From Chelatococcus albus (lineage in GTDB: Bacteria > Pseudomonadota > Alphaproteobacteria > Rhizobiales > Beijerinckiaceae), in assembly GCF_030067675.1 (NCBI RefSeq), contig NZ_JASJEV010000008.1:62001-126000 (forward strand): DNA of 64,000 nt, read 5' to 3'. The notes under the pieces were generated by a model. That model saw only the letters and a list, made by a program, of their open reading frames with translations, was not told the origin of the DNA and searched no databases. Below, in pieces: positions 10,640 through 19,221 of the stretch; within the stretch, counting starts at the first letter, position 1; each line of letters begins with the position of its first letter. The translations under genes were made by a program, and so were the position numbers.

Positions 10640-10665
10640 CCGTGGTTCAGATCCGAACGATCGGC

Positions 10666-11343
10666 TCAGAACTTGTAGTTGAGGCCGGCGCGGACGACCG
10701 AGAACTCGGTGCCGGCCTTGTTGACGCCGTAGTAGCGGTTGTCGCCGAGGTCGACGTAGAGGTACTCGGCCCTGGCCGTCAGGTTGTTGGTGAAGGCATA
10801 CTCGATGCCGCCGCCGAGGGTCCAGCCCGTGCGCGTGTCCGACTTCGAGAAGGCGATGCCGGCCGTGGTGTCGACGCCCGAGAACTTCGTCTCGCCGTAG
10901 GCCAGACCACCCGTCACGTAGACGAGGGCGCGGTCGAAGGCGACGCCGACGCGGCCGCGCACCGTGCCGAAGTACTCGACCTCACCGCGACCCGTGCCGA
11001 CGTTGCCGTTGGCGAAGCGCAGGGCGCTCGTGGAGCCCTTGAGGTCGGCGTACTGGATGTCGGCCTCGAGGCCGGCGACGAACTGGCCGAACTGGTAGTT
11101 GTAGCCGATCTGGCCGCCGCCGATGAAGCCGTCCGGATCGTCGAAGCCGGCGCCCTTGGAGAACTCGCCGAAGCCGTAGCCGGCGTTCACACCGACGTAG
11201 AAGCCCGTCCAGGTGAAGACCGGCACGACCGGCGCCGGGGCAACCGGGGCGACGCGGCGGCTCGGCAGGTCGGCAGCGCTGGCGGCACCGGCGGCAGCGA
11301 CGAGGCCGAGAGCGGCAACGCCCGCGAGGAGAACCTTCTTCAT
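10666..11343 (-). CDS. Outer-membrane beta-barrel protein, Omp25/Omp31-like
   Basis: This 225-residue protein has a signal peptide (MKKVLLAGVAALGLVAAAGAAS, cleavage near AADLP). The family-typical FTWTGFYVGVNAGYGFG follows near residue 45. The C-terminus LNYKF ends in phenylalanine, as needed for beta-barrel assembly. Alternating beta-strands fill the rest. Known role: small opacity-type or Omp25/31 barrel proteins of Rhizobiales outer membranes. AAGGAG at 11350-11355 fixes the ATG at 11343; a GTG three bases upstream is too close. It has its own terminator and is next to a paralogue. Confidence 0.92.
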   Translation of the reverse strand: MKKVLLAGVAALGLVAAAGAASAADLPSRRVAPVAPAPVVPVFTWTGFYVGVNAGYGFGEFSKGAGFDDPDGFIGGGQIGYNYQFGQFVAGLEADIQYADLKGSTSALRFANGNVGTGRGEVEYFGTVRGRVGVAFDRALVYVTGGLAYGETKFSGVDTTAGIAFSKSDTRTGWTLGGGIEYAFTNNLTARAEYLYVDLGDNRYYGVNKAGTEFSVVRAGLNYKF

Positions 11344-11434
11344 CACTCACTCCTTCTTCATTGGCGGCCGGCGCTTCGTCCGATCCGCGTGTTGCATCTC
11401 TCTATCGCAACGCAGCGTCCGCGTCTGTTGCGAA

Positions 11435-11466
11435 GCTGCCACAACGCCATGGCGCACTGTGGCAGC
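11435..11466. repeat. Inverted repeat upstream of the beta-barrel gene
   Basis: GCTGCCACA (11435-11443) and TGTGGCAGC (11458-11466) are perfect arms around a 14-base spacer that itself contains the palindrome CGCCATGGCG. It lies about 92 bases before the start codon and could be a regulator site or a leader hairpin. Confidence 0.4.
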
Positions 11467-11521
11467 ACTGTGGCGGGGTATGGGTCGTGACGCGTCACAT
11501 TCCTAAACCCCGTTAACCGGC

Positions 11522-12160
11522 TCAGAAGCGCAGGTTGACGCCTCCCCTGAGCACATTGGTGGAGGTGTCGATGCTGCCGCTGCGCGCCGTCGTATAGTAC
11601 CGTTCGCTGCCGAGTTCATAGCGCAGGAACTCGCCGCGCATCGAGATCGACCGCGACAGTTGCAGTTCGGCACCGGCGCCGATCACCCAGCCGACATGCG
11701 TCTTGTCGCTCTTGGTGACGGAATCCTTGTACTGCTGGCCGGAGCCGGCGATGCCGGCGGTGCCGTAGACGAGCAGGCGGTCGAACGTGTAGCCTGCCCG
11801 GCCGCGCAGACTGCCGAGCCACCGCTGGCGGTACTTCTCGGAGTAGCCCTTGTTGTCCACCGACGAGAGGCTGACATCGCCTTCGACGCCGATGACCACG
11901 CGATCGGCCTGGGCATTGAAACCCGCCTGCACGCCGCCGACAAACCCGGAGGTGTTGAGCGGCCCGCCCCTGCCGATGCCGCCGCCGGCGTGCGCGCCGA
12001 CATAGGCACCGCGCCAGTCCGATCCGGCGCCGTAGCCGCTGCTGCTCGTGCCGCCGTTGTAGGCGTAGGGGTCCGACGCCCATGCGGCATCCGTCGCCAG
12101 CGACAGGCCGAGCGCAAGGCCCGCTACCGCCACCGACCTGCCGCACCAAAGCATCTTCAT
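11522..12160 (-). CDS. Outer-membrane beta-barrel protein, second paralogue
   Basis: The product of 212 residues begins with a signal peptide (hydrophobic VAVAGLALGLSLA, cleavage near AWAS). DWRGAYVGAHAGGGIG corresponds to the TGFYVG motif of its neighbour, and the chain ends in GVNLRF, a terminal phenylalanine. The order of strands and overall length match the Omp25/31 group, but identity to the neighbour looks low. An ATG at 12160 follows AGGA; upstream starts up to 12196 add a stretch without signal-peptide character. Its start is 248 bases from the divergent glycosyltransferase. Confidence 0.85.
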   Translation of the reverse strand: MKMLWCGRSVAVAGLALGLSLATDAAWASDPYAYNGGTSSSGYGAGSDWRGAYVGAHAGGGIGRGGPLNTSGFVGGVQAGFNAQADRVVIGVEGDVSLSSVDNKGYSEKYRQRWLGSLRGRAGYTFDRLLVYGTAGIAGSGQQYKDSVTKSDKTHVGWVIGAGAELQLSRSISMRGEFLRYELGSERYYTTARSGSIDTSTNVLRGGVNLRF

Positions 12161-12408
12161 GAGCATCCTCGTTATCCGATCGATGCGCCCCGTCACCTCG
12201 CGAGGCTTGATAGTTCAGAGGACCGGGCGAATGAACGGCAGGGACCGGAAAAGCTGCAAACGCGGCTAAAATCTTCTTAACTGCATTTACCTTCGCATAA
12301 CCTTGCCGCCCCCTTTCCCCGAGGCACCTTCGGCCACGCAACCTATGGCGACGCTTGCACCCGGGCGCTGCCCGTGCAAAAGCCGACTCGAGCCGAGAGA
12401 TGGATTGC

Positions 12409-13206
12409 ATGAGCAGCGCGACACCGCCGATCTCCGCCTTCATCATCACCTTCAACGAGGCTGATCGCATCGGGCGCACGATCCGCGCCGTGCGCGAGCT
12501 CACCGACGATCTCGTCGTCGTCGACTCGGGATCGAGCGATGCCACGCGTGAGATCGCGGAGAGCCTGGGGGCGCGCGTCTTCGTCAACGCCTGGCCGGGC
12601 TACGGCCCGCAGAAGCGCTTCGCCGAGGACCAGTGCCGCCACAACTGGCTCCTCAATATCGACGCGGACGAGGTCATCCCCGAGGACCTCGCCGCCGAGA
12701 TCGCCGACCTCTTCGCCCAGGGCGAGCCGGCCGCCGATGCCTACGAGATCCGCATCGCGGAGATCTTCCCGGGCGAATCAGCCCCCCACTCCCTGGCCTA
12801 CGCGCTGGCCCCGGTGCGGCTCTACCGCCGCGACAAGGGGCGCTACTCCCCGTCCACGGTTCATGACCGCGTCGATCTCGCTGCCGGGGCGCGCGTCGAG
12901 CGCCTCAAGGGCACGATCCACCATTTCTCGGTGCGCTCGATCGGGCACCAGATCGCCAAGCTCAACGCCTATACGGATGCGCAGGCCGATGACCTGGACA
13001 AGCGCGGCATCAGCGTGCCCACCCTGCGCCTGTTCGTCGAGTTTCCGGCCGCCTTCCTGAAGGCCTATATCGGCCGGCGCCATTTCCTGCGTGGCACCTA
13101 CGGTTTCATGACGGCGATGAACTTCGCCTTCTTCCGTTATCTGCGCGTGGCCAAGCACGTGGAGCGGCGCCTCAACGCCCGCTCCCGCAGGAGCGGAAAG
13201 CCGTGA
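12409..13206 (+). CDS. Family 2 glycosyltransferase, WaaE/KdtX-like
   Basis: The 265-residue protein has a GT-A fold start (ISAFIITFNEADRIGRTI, residues 8-25), VVVDSGSSDAT around residues 40-50, and the metal-binding DADE in NIDADEVIPED near residue 85. The pattern matches the LPS-core glucosyltransferases of the WaaE/KdtX type. Known role: transfer of a sugar from a nucleotide donor to a core oligosaccharide at the inner membrane; donor and acceptor are not determined here. The ATG at 12409 has GAGAG nine bases ahead. The stop overlaps the next gene's GTG by four bases (GTGA), so the two are coupled. Confidence 0.87.
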   Translation: MSSATPPISAFIITFNEADRIGRTIRAVRELTDDLVVVDSGSSDATREIAESLGARVFVNAWPGYGPQKRFAEDQCRHNWLLNIDADEVIPEDLAAEIADLFAQGEPAADAYEIRIAEIFPGESAPHSLAYALAPVRLYRRDKGRYSPSTVHDRVDLAAGARVERLKGTIHHFSVRSIGHQIAKLNAYTDAQADDLDKRGISVPTLRLFVEFPAAFLKAYIGRRHFLRGTYGFMTAMNFAFFRYLRVAKHVERRLNARSRRSGKP

Positions 13207-13970
13207 CGGGCGCGGTGCGGGAAGTCGCCCTCATCACCGGCGGCGCGCGGCGCATCGGCCGCGCCATCGTCGAGCGTCTGGCAGCAGAGGGCTATGCCGT
13301 CGCCATCCATTGCCGCCGCTCGCGCGGCGAGGCCGAACGGCTGATGGGCGAGATCGTCGCCCGCGGCGGGAGGGCCGCCGTCGTGCAGGCCGACCTCGCC
13401 GACGCCGCGGCGGTCGCGGGCATCATGCCGGCGGCGCGAGCGGCCCTCGGCCCGGTGACGCTCGTCGTCAACAACGCCTCGATCTTCGAGCCGGACGAGG
13501 TCGCGACGCTCGACGCCGCCCTGTGGGACAGGCAGTTCGCCGTCAACCTGCGAGCGCCCGCCCTGCTGGCACGCGACCTCGCCAACGGACTGCCGGATGG
13601 CGCGGCGGGCGCCGTGATCAACATCCTCGATCAGCGCGTGTGGAAGCTTACGCCGCAGTTCCTCTCCTACACCCTGACCAAGGCGGCCCTTCACACGGCG
13701 ACGAAGACCATGGCGCAGGCGCTCGCGCCGCGCATCCGCGTCAATGCGGTGGCGCCGGGACCGACCCTGTCGAGCGCCCGGCAGGACCCGGCCGACTTCG
13801 CCCGCCAGAGCGCCGCGATGCCGCTCGGCCACGGCGCCTCGCCCGAGGAGGTGGCGGAGGCGGTCCTCTTTCTCGCGCGCGCGGCGAGCATCACCGGCCA
13901 GACCATCGCGGTCGACGGCGGTCAGCACCTGATCTGGCAGACGCCCGACGTGGTCGGAATCAACGAGTGA
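13203..13970 (+). CDS. Short-chain dehydrogenase/reductase, pteridine-reductase-like
   Basis: This 255-residue SDR has the dinucleotide motif TGGARRIG (residues 12-19), VNNAS near residue 92, and the catalytic Tyr/Lys in SYTLTKAA near residues 158-165. RRIG instead of GxGIG in the nucleotide motif is typical of the pteridine reductase/FolM branch, so reduction of a pterin or quinonoid substrate with NADPH is plausible but unproven. Translation starts at a GTG that overlaps the previous stop. The 3' end overlaps the convergent pgeF gene by 11 bases. Confidence 0.85.
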   Translation: MTGAVREVALITGGARRIGRAIVERLAAEGYAVAIHCRRSRGEAERLMGEIVARGGRAAVVQADLADAAAVAGIMPAARAALGPVTLVVNNASIFEPDEVATLDAALWDRQFAVNLRAPALLARDLANGLPDGAAGAVINILDQRVWKLTPQFLSYTLTKAALHTATKTMAQALAPRIRVNAVAPGPTLSSARQDPADFARQSAAMPLGHGASPEEVAEAVLFLARAASITGQTIAVDGGQHLIWQTPDVVGINE

Positions 13971-14730
13971 GGGCGATCGCCGAGATCAGCCGGCCGTAGT
14001 CGGGCTCGCCCCGGTGCGTCGTGCGGCGGTAGCTGTAGAAGCGGCGCTCATCGGCATAGGTGCACAGACCGAGGTCGGTGAAGCGGCCGATGCCCGCAGC
14101 GGCGCAGCGCGCAGCGATGTAGGCGGGCAGGTCGAACATCGCGTGGCCGGGCCGCGGCGAAGCAGCGAAGAAGCGCGCATTCGCTGCATCCGCCTCGCGG
14201 AAGTGGGCGACGAATTCCGGCCCCACTTCGTAGGCTGCACGGCTGATGGTGGGGCCGAGCACCGCGAGCGTGCGCTCGCGCCTGGCGCCGATGCGCTCCA
14301 TCGCGTCGAGAACGGCCTCGACCACCCCCGTGAAGGCGCCCTTCCAGCCCGAATGCGCCGCGCCGACGACCCCCGCCTCCGCATCCGCGAAGAGAATCGG
14401 GCCGCAGTCGGCGCTCGATACGCCGAGGACGAGGCCGGGGGTGGCCGTCACCATGGCGTCTGCCTTCGGGCGCTCGCCGTTGAGCCAGGGTCCGTCGGCG
14501 ACGAGGACGTCCGACGAGTGCACCTGGTAGAGCCCGAGGAGCCTCTCCGGCGTGACGCCGAAATGCGCTGCCATGCGGCGCCGGTTCTCGGCCACCGCCT
14601 CCCGATCATCGGCCGAGCCTACGCCGCCGTTGAGCGAGGTATAGATGCCCTGCGACACGCCGCCCTCCCGCGTGAAGAAGGCATGGCGGATGCCGGGCAG
14701 GTCCTTCAGGATGTCGGCCTCGATGAACAT
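13960..14730 (-). CDS. pgeF: Peptidoglycan editing factor / polyphenol oxidase PgeF (YfiH family)
   Basis: The 256-residue product contains the laccase-like YfiH motifs: LYQVHSSDV near residue 73, SADCGPILFAD near residue 110, and AAHSGWKG around residue 129, with the conserved Cys and His of the zinc or copper site. Family members act on purine nucleosides and correct wrongly linked muramyl peptides. GGAAGA just ahead of the ATG at 14730 defines the start; the frame continues to 14808 without merit. It lies 25 bases downstream of the MidA-like gene on the same strand and is probably in one operon with lgt. Confidence 0.92.
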   Translation of the reverse strand: MFIEADILKDLPGIRHAFFTREGGVSQGIYTSLNGGVGSADDREAVAENRRRMAAHFGVTPERLLGLYQVHSSDVLVADGPWLNGERPKADAMVTATPGLVLGVSSADCGPILFADAEAGVVGAAHSGWKGAFTGVVEAVLDAMERIGARRERTLAVLGPTISRAAYEVGPEFVAHFREADAANARFFAASPRPGHAMFDLPAYIAARCAAAGIGRFTDLGLCTYADERRFYSYRRTTHRGEPDYGRLISAIALTR

Positions 14731-14755
14731 GCGGTCTTCCCCAGGTCCGCCTGAA

Positions 14756-15892
14756 TCAGCCGGCGGCGCTGCTTCCCTTGGCATCGTCGGGCGCCTGCCG
14801 TCTGTCAAACCCTGGCAGCAGGGGCAGTGCCGGCGAGGCGACAGCGAGCACCTTGAACAGCCGGCCCATGCCGGTCTTGCCCGCGTCGGTCAGCCGCGCC
14901 ACGGCGGCATCGATCGCCCTCGCCTGGTCGGCCGCGGCGCGGCGCTTCAACATACCGGCGCGCTCCGCAAGGCCCAGCGCAAGCAGGAAATCCCGCTGCA
15001 TCACCGGCCCGTGGACGGCCGCTCCCGCCGCCAGCGCTTCGCAGGCGAGGGCAGTAAAGTCGACATGCACCGTCAGGTCGGCCTCGCCCGGCTCGGCGAG
15101 GGGATCGACGAAGGCGTGGCCCTTGAGCGCCTGCAGGGTTTCCCCGAAGCCCGACGCCACGTGGCCGTAGTCGACGACCAGCGCCGCGCCCCCGAAGCGG
15201 ACGATGCGCCCGGCGAGGGCCCGCAGGACCTCGCCCGACGCGGCCGCGACCTCGCGCACCGATCCGACCGGCGCCGCCAGCGTGAGCGCCGGTTCGGGCT
15301 CCGGCGCAAGGCCGAAAGCGAGCGCGCCGTCGTCTCCCAGCCCGACGAGGCGCTCGCACCAGCCGCGCTCGGTACGCTGGTACTGGCGCACCGGGAGCGC
15401 ATCGAAGAACTCGTTGGCAACGACCACGAGGGGCCCGTCCGGGAGGCTATCGACGGTCGCGTGCCAGGTCGGAGTGATGCCGGAGGAGGCGAGCGCCACC
15501 TGCTGCCGCTCGCGCAGGACCGGGCTCGTCTCGACGAGATGCACGGCGAGAGCCTCGCGGAAGGCCGGAAGCGCCCGGGCTGCCCGCAACGCGTCCGCCA
15601 TCAGCGTGCCGCGCCCGGGCCCGAGCTCGACGAGGTTGAGGCGCGCCGGACCTCCCATCAGACGCCACGTCTCGGCCGCCCAGAGACCGACGAGCTCGCC
15701 GAACATCTGCGAGATCTCGGGGGCGGTGACGAAGTCGCCGCGCGCGCCGAAGGGATCGCGCGTCATGTAGTAGCCGTGTCGCGGGTGGCCGAGGCAGAGC
15801 GCCATGTAGCGCTCGACCGAAATCGGCCCCTCGAGCGCAATGTGACGCTTCAGTTCGGCCGCGAGCGGCGTATCCGGGGCGGCCGCGCTCAC
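14756..15892 (-). CDS. SAM-dependent methyltransferase, MidA/NDUFAF7 family
   Basis: The product is 378 residues long. YMALCLGHPRHGYYMTRDPFGARGDFVTAPEISQMFGE in its N-terminal region (cited here by key groups HPRHGYY and GDFVTAPEIS) is the family hallmark, followed by the SAM motif LVELGPGRGTLM near residue 88 and ANEFFDALPVRQY near residue 158. Human NDUFAF7 methylates an arginine of complex I subunit NDUFS2; bacterial members are largely uncharacterised. It starts at a GTG that overlaps the stop of lgt by four bases. Confidence 0.9.
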   Translation of the reverse strand: MSAAAPDTPLAAELKRHIALEGPISVERYMALCLGHPRHGYYMTRDPFGARGDFVTAPEISQMFGELVGLWAAETWRLMGGPARLNLVELGPGRGTLMADALRAARALPAFREALAVHLVETSPVLRERQQVALASSGITPTWHATVDSLPDGPLVVVANEFFDALPVRQYQRTERGWCERLVGLGDDGALAFGLAPEPEPALTLAAPVGSVREVAAASGEVLRALAGRIVRFGGAALVVDYGHVASGFGETLQALKGHAFVDPLAEPGEADLTVHVDFTALACEALAAGAAVHGPVMQRDFLLALGLAERAGMLKRRAAADQARAIDAAVARLTDAGKTGMGRLFKVLAVASPALPLLPGFDRRQAPDDAKGSSAAG

Positions 15893-16770
15893 GCCGCGGC
15901 ATCTCCCCGTGACGGGGCTTCGCCCTTAGGCAACGTGCGGCCTGCGCGTGCGGCGAGGATGAGCGCGAGCCCGGCGATGAGGAGCGGCAGGCTGAGCACC
16001 ATGCCCATGGTCACGCCGCCGCCCAGCGCCGATACCCCTGCCCCGAAGAGGAAGCCGAGCTGCGGATCGGGCTCCCGGAAGAACTCGCAGACGCTGCGGG
16101 CGAGCGCATAGCCGACGCCGAAGATGCCGGCGATTGTCCCCGGACGGCGGAAGCCGAGGAGACGCACGGCCACCGCGACAACGCCGAAGAGCACCAGTCC
16201 TTCTGCGAAGGCTTCATAGAGCTGGCTCGGGTGGCGCGGCACCGGGCCGCCGTTGGGGAAGACCACCGCCCAGGGCACGTCCGGCGCCGCGCGCCCCCAC
16301 AGCTCACCGTTGATGAAATTGGCGATGCGGCCGAAGAAAAGGCCGATGGGCGCCACCGTCGCCGCCAGATCGAAGAGCGACAGGACCGGCAGGCCGCGCG
16401 AGCGGGCGAACAGCCAGATGGCGACCGCTGCACCCGTGAGACCGCCGTGGAAGGACATGCCGCCCTTCCATACGGCGAAGATCTCCAGGGGATGGGTGAG
16501 AAATTCGGCGAAATTGTAGAAGAGCACGTAGCCGAGTCGTCCGCCGAGCACGACGCCGAAGGCGACATAGACGAGCATGTCGTCGAGCTCGGCCGCCGTC
16601 GGTCGCTTCAGACCGCCCCACAGGGCCTCGCCGGCAACAAGGCACCGGGCATAGAGCCAACCGCCGACCAATCCGGCGACATAGGCGAGCGCGTACCAGC
16701 GGATCGCGAAGGGCCCGATGGTGACGATCACCGGATCGATCATCGGGAAGGGAATGGCAAAGAGCGGCAT
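15889..16770 (-). CDS. lgt: Prolipoprotein diacylglyceryl transferase
   Basis: This 293-residue integral membrane protein shows the Lgt signature GRIANFINGELWGR near residues 146-159, with the arginine and asparagine of the lipid site, and the HGGLTG segment containing the essential histidine near residue 108. Seven hydrophobic helices are visible. Known role: first step of lipoprotein maturation, moving diacylglyceryl from phosphatidylglycerol to the lipobox cysteine in the inner membrane. A client lipoprotein is found at 35.6 kb. It is the first gene of the lgt-midA-pgeF set. Confidence 0.97.
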   Translation of the reverse strand: MPLFAIPFPMIDPVIVTIGPFAIRWYALAYVAGLVGGWLYARCLVAGEALWGGLKRPTAAELDDMLVYVAFGVVLGGRLGYVLFYNFAEFLTHPLEIFAVWKGGMSFHGGLTGAAVAIWLFARSRGLPVLSLFDLAATVAPIGLFFGRIANFINGELWGRAAPDVPWAVVFPNGGPVPRHPSQLYEAFAEGLVLFGVVAVAVRLLGFRRPGTIAGIFGVGYALARSVCEFFREPDPQLGFLFGAGVSALGGGVTMGMVLSLPLLIAGLALILAARAGRTLPKGEAPSRGDAAA

Positions 16771-16992
16771 TCGGTCTCCTCTGGCGGTGTCGCCACTGTC
16801 CGCAAGCCTGCGCGGGCGTCAAGCGGGCGCCGCCCCCCCGCGTCATTACCGCTTCGTCATCCCCGCTTCCTGGCCGTGGGGCAACGACGACACGATGGCG
16901 CAGGCACCTGCGCCGGGCTGCGACCCGGGCCGCCCGATGCTATAGACGGCTCGCCCGCCGCTCCGACGGCGCCGAGGGATGAGGGTTTCGCC

Positions 16993-17265
16993 ATGACGCA
17001 GACGACCGGCCGCTTCTTCGACGACATCGCGCGCCTGGTGACGGATGCCGCCGGCATGGCGCAGGGTGCTCGCCGCGAAGTGGAGACCATCGTGCGCGCC
17101 CAGATGGAGCGCGTGCTGCGCAGCATGGATGTCGTCTCGCGCGAGGAGTTCGAGGCCGTTCGCGAGATGGCGATCGCCGCGCGGGACGAGAACGAGCGCC
17201 TCGCCGAGCGCCTCGCCGCGCTCGAGGCGAAGCTCGACGCGAGCGCGTCGGCCCAGGGCGAGTGA
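16993..17265 (+). CDS. UbiK/BMFP-domain accessory protein
   Basis: The 90-residue protein starts MTQTTGRFFDDIARLVTDAA, has REVETIVRAQMERVL near residue 28, and ends in a coiled-coil with heptads (ENERLAERLAALEAKLD). This is the plan of the BMFP/UbiK family, which supports aerobic ubiquinone biosynthesis in gammaproteobacteria and binds lipids. Its function in alphaproteobacteria is inferred. It is divergent from lgt, with 222 bases between. Confidence 0.85.
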   Translation: MTQTTGRFFDDIARLVTDAAGMAQGARREVETIVRAQMERVLRSMDVVSREEFEAVREMAIAARDENERLAERLAALEAKLDASASAQGE

Positions 17266-17600
17266 CGCGCCGCCTTGTCCAATTGCCGCCTTTGCACCTT
17301 TGGCTTGTGGACAGGCCACGCGCCGCGGTTGTGAGCCGACGCCGAATCCCGGACGGTCGCGACGTGTTCTGTGCGACGTGACTCGCGCGAGCTATAGTCG
17401 AAGAGACAGGTGATTCGCCGTCTGCTGCGAGCCTTCGGTGGTTTTGCGCAGTATTGGCGGGTGTGCCCGAAGCTCGATCGGAGCGTTCTTCTGCGTGCTC
17501 CGGGTGTGGTCGCGTCGACCGTGTTTGCGTCGCGTCCCGAGATCTCGCGCACCCCAGGCGCGCGAGGTCGTTTCGAACCCGAGCGAGCCGGGGGATCGGC
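17266..17600. other. Intergenic region before the YbjN gene
   Basis: No supported gene. A TATAGT at about 17391-17396 could be a -10 element, but no clear -35 lies 16-18 bases ahead. The remaining leader of about 200 bases shows no obvious terminator. Confidence 0.3.
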
Positions 17601-18101
17601 ATGGCCCACGTCGAATTCGAGATCGAGCGCAGCGAGCACCCGCTCGATATGCTCGAACGACTCGCATCACTCAACGACTGGACCTTCGACCGCGCCGAGG
17701 ACGACGAAATGTCGATCTCGATCGCCGGAAGCTGGGCCGAGTATCATGTTGCCTTCACCTGGATCGAGGAGGTGGAGGCGGTGCACATCGCCTGCGCCTT
17801 TGACATCAAGGTGCCGGAGCGGCGCCAAGGCGACATGCTCAAGCTCGTCGCGCTCATCAACGAGCAGTTGTGGGTCGGTCACTTCGATCTCTGGAGCGCC
17901 GAGAACGTGGTAATGTACCGCCACGCGCTGCTTCTCGCCGGCGGGGCTGAGCCCACCCGCGGCCAGTGCGAGATGCTCCTGAAGACGGCGACCGATGCCT
18001 GCGAGCGCTACTATCAGGCCTTCCAGTTCGTACTCTGGGCCGGCAAGAGCGCGCGCGAGGCCCTGGACAGCGTGCTGTTCGAGACAGAAGGCGAGGCTTG
18101 A
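17601..18101 (+). CDS. YbjN domain-containing protein
   Basis: This acidic protein of 166 residues (start MAHVEFEIERSEHPLDMLERLASLNDW by its key parts HPLDMLERL and NDWTFDR) belongs to the alphaproteobacterial YbjN-like group usually found beside proC. The fold is related to type III secretion chaperones. Biochemical function is unknown. The ATG at 17601 is preceded by GGGGA at 17591-17595. It lies 197 bases upstream of proC in the same direction; the gap argues for a separate promoter or a loose operon. Confidence 0.85.
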   Translation: MAHVEFEIERSEHPLDMLERLASLNDWTFDRAEDDEMSISIAGSWAEYHVAFTWIEEVEAVHIACAFDIKVPERRQGDMLKLVALINEQLWVGHFDLWSAENVVMYRHALLLAGGAEPTRGQCEMLLKTATDACERYYQAFQFVLWAGKSAREALDSVLFETEGEA

Positions 18102-18298
18102 GCGCGCTGCGGGGCAGAGGCGGCTCCCACGCCTTTCGTCCGCCCCGCCCATCGCCTGCGCAAGGCGGACGGATACCTGCTCCCGCAGGCTGCGGCTTCA
18201 CTGTGCCGGCCGAGACGCTCCAATCCTAGTATGGTGCAGACGCCTGCCGAATCGTGGACGTCGGGAGGTGTTCCAAGTGTGAAACCGAGGTCATTCCG

Positions 18299-19117
18299 AT
18301 GGTAGCAGCGTTGCCCTCCACTCTCGTTCTCGTCGGCGCCGGCAAGATGGGCAGCGCCATGCTGGACGGCTGGCTCGCGACCGGCATGGCGGGGCCGGGC
18401 ATCACGATCCTTGACCCGCACCCCTCCGCAGACATCGCGGCGCTCGCGGACAGAACGGGCATCCGTCTCAATCCGCCCCATGCCGAGATCTCCCCGCCGG
18501 AGGCGCTCGTCCTCGCCATCAAGCCGCAGTCGCTCGACGCCGCAGCGCCCGAGATCGCCCGCCTCGCCGGCGCCGGAACCGTGGTCGTCTCGATCCTCGC
18601 CGGCAAGACCATCGCCAATCTCAAGGCCCGACTGCCGCAGGCGCGCGCGGTCGTGCGCGCCATGCCGAACCTGCCTGCCTCCGTGCGCCGCGGCGTCACC
18701 GCCGCCGTCGCCAGCCGCGAGACCAGCCAGGCCGAGCGCGCCATGGCGGATGCGCTCCTCTCCGGCGTCGGCACGGTGGAATGGCTTTCGAGCGAGCACC
18801 TGATCGACGCGGTGACCGCCGTCTCCGGCTCCGGTCCGGCCTATGTCTTCTATCTGACCGAGTGCCTGGCGAAGGCCGGTGCCGCTGCCGGCCTGCCGGA
18901 GGATCTCGCCATCAGGCTCGCGCGTGCCACCGTCACCGGCGCGGGGGAGCTCCTGCATCAGAGTGACCTGCCGGCGGCGAAACTGCGCCAGAACGTCACG
19001 TCCCCGGGCGGCACGACCGCGGCAGCGCTCGACGTGCTCATGAACAACGCCCTGGAGCCGCTGATGGTGAAGGCGGTTGCGGCGGCCAGGAAGCGTGCGC
19101 AGGAGCTGTCCGGCTGA
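18299..19117 (+). CDS. proC: Pyrroline-5-carboxylate reductase
   Basis: The protein of 272 residues has the NAD(P)-binding start LVLVGAGKMGSAML (residues 8-21), VLAIKPQ near residue 71, MPNLPASVRRG near residue 122, and the ProC signature SGSGPAYVF near residue 175 with VTSPGGTTAAAL near residue 237. Known reaction: reduction of 1-pyrroline-5-carboxylate to proline in the cytoplasm. GAGG eight bases ahead selects the ATG at 18299 over a GTG at 18254 whose extension is cysteine-rich and unrelated. Confidence 0.96.
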   Translation: MVAALPSTLVLVGAGKMGSAMLDGWLATGMAGPGITILDPHPSADIAALADRTGIRLNPPHAEISPPEALVLAIKPQSLDAAAPEIARLAGAGTVVVSILAGKTIANLKARLPQARAVVRAMPNLPASVRRGVTAAVASRETSQAERAMADALLSGVGTVEWLSSEHLIDAVTAVSGSGPAYVFYLTECLAKAGAAAGLPEDLAIRLARATVTGAGELLHQSDLPAAKLRQNVTSPGGTTAAALDVLMNNALEPLMVKAVAAARKRAQELSG

Positions 19118-19221
19118 CCGGACGGGCAAAGAAAACGGCCGGCACCCGCGGGTTCGCCCTTCAAGGCACCGTGCAAGCCATTATCTTGTGATCGGTGCCG
19201 TTCGCGACGCGGAGATCGACC

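Noticed and set aside
17391-17396. Promoter TATAGT before the YbjN gene
   Set aside because: No acceptable -35 box at the right distance; too weak to list alone.
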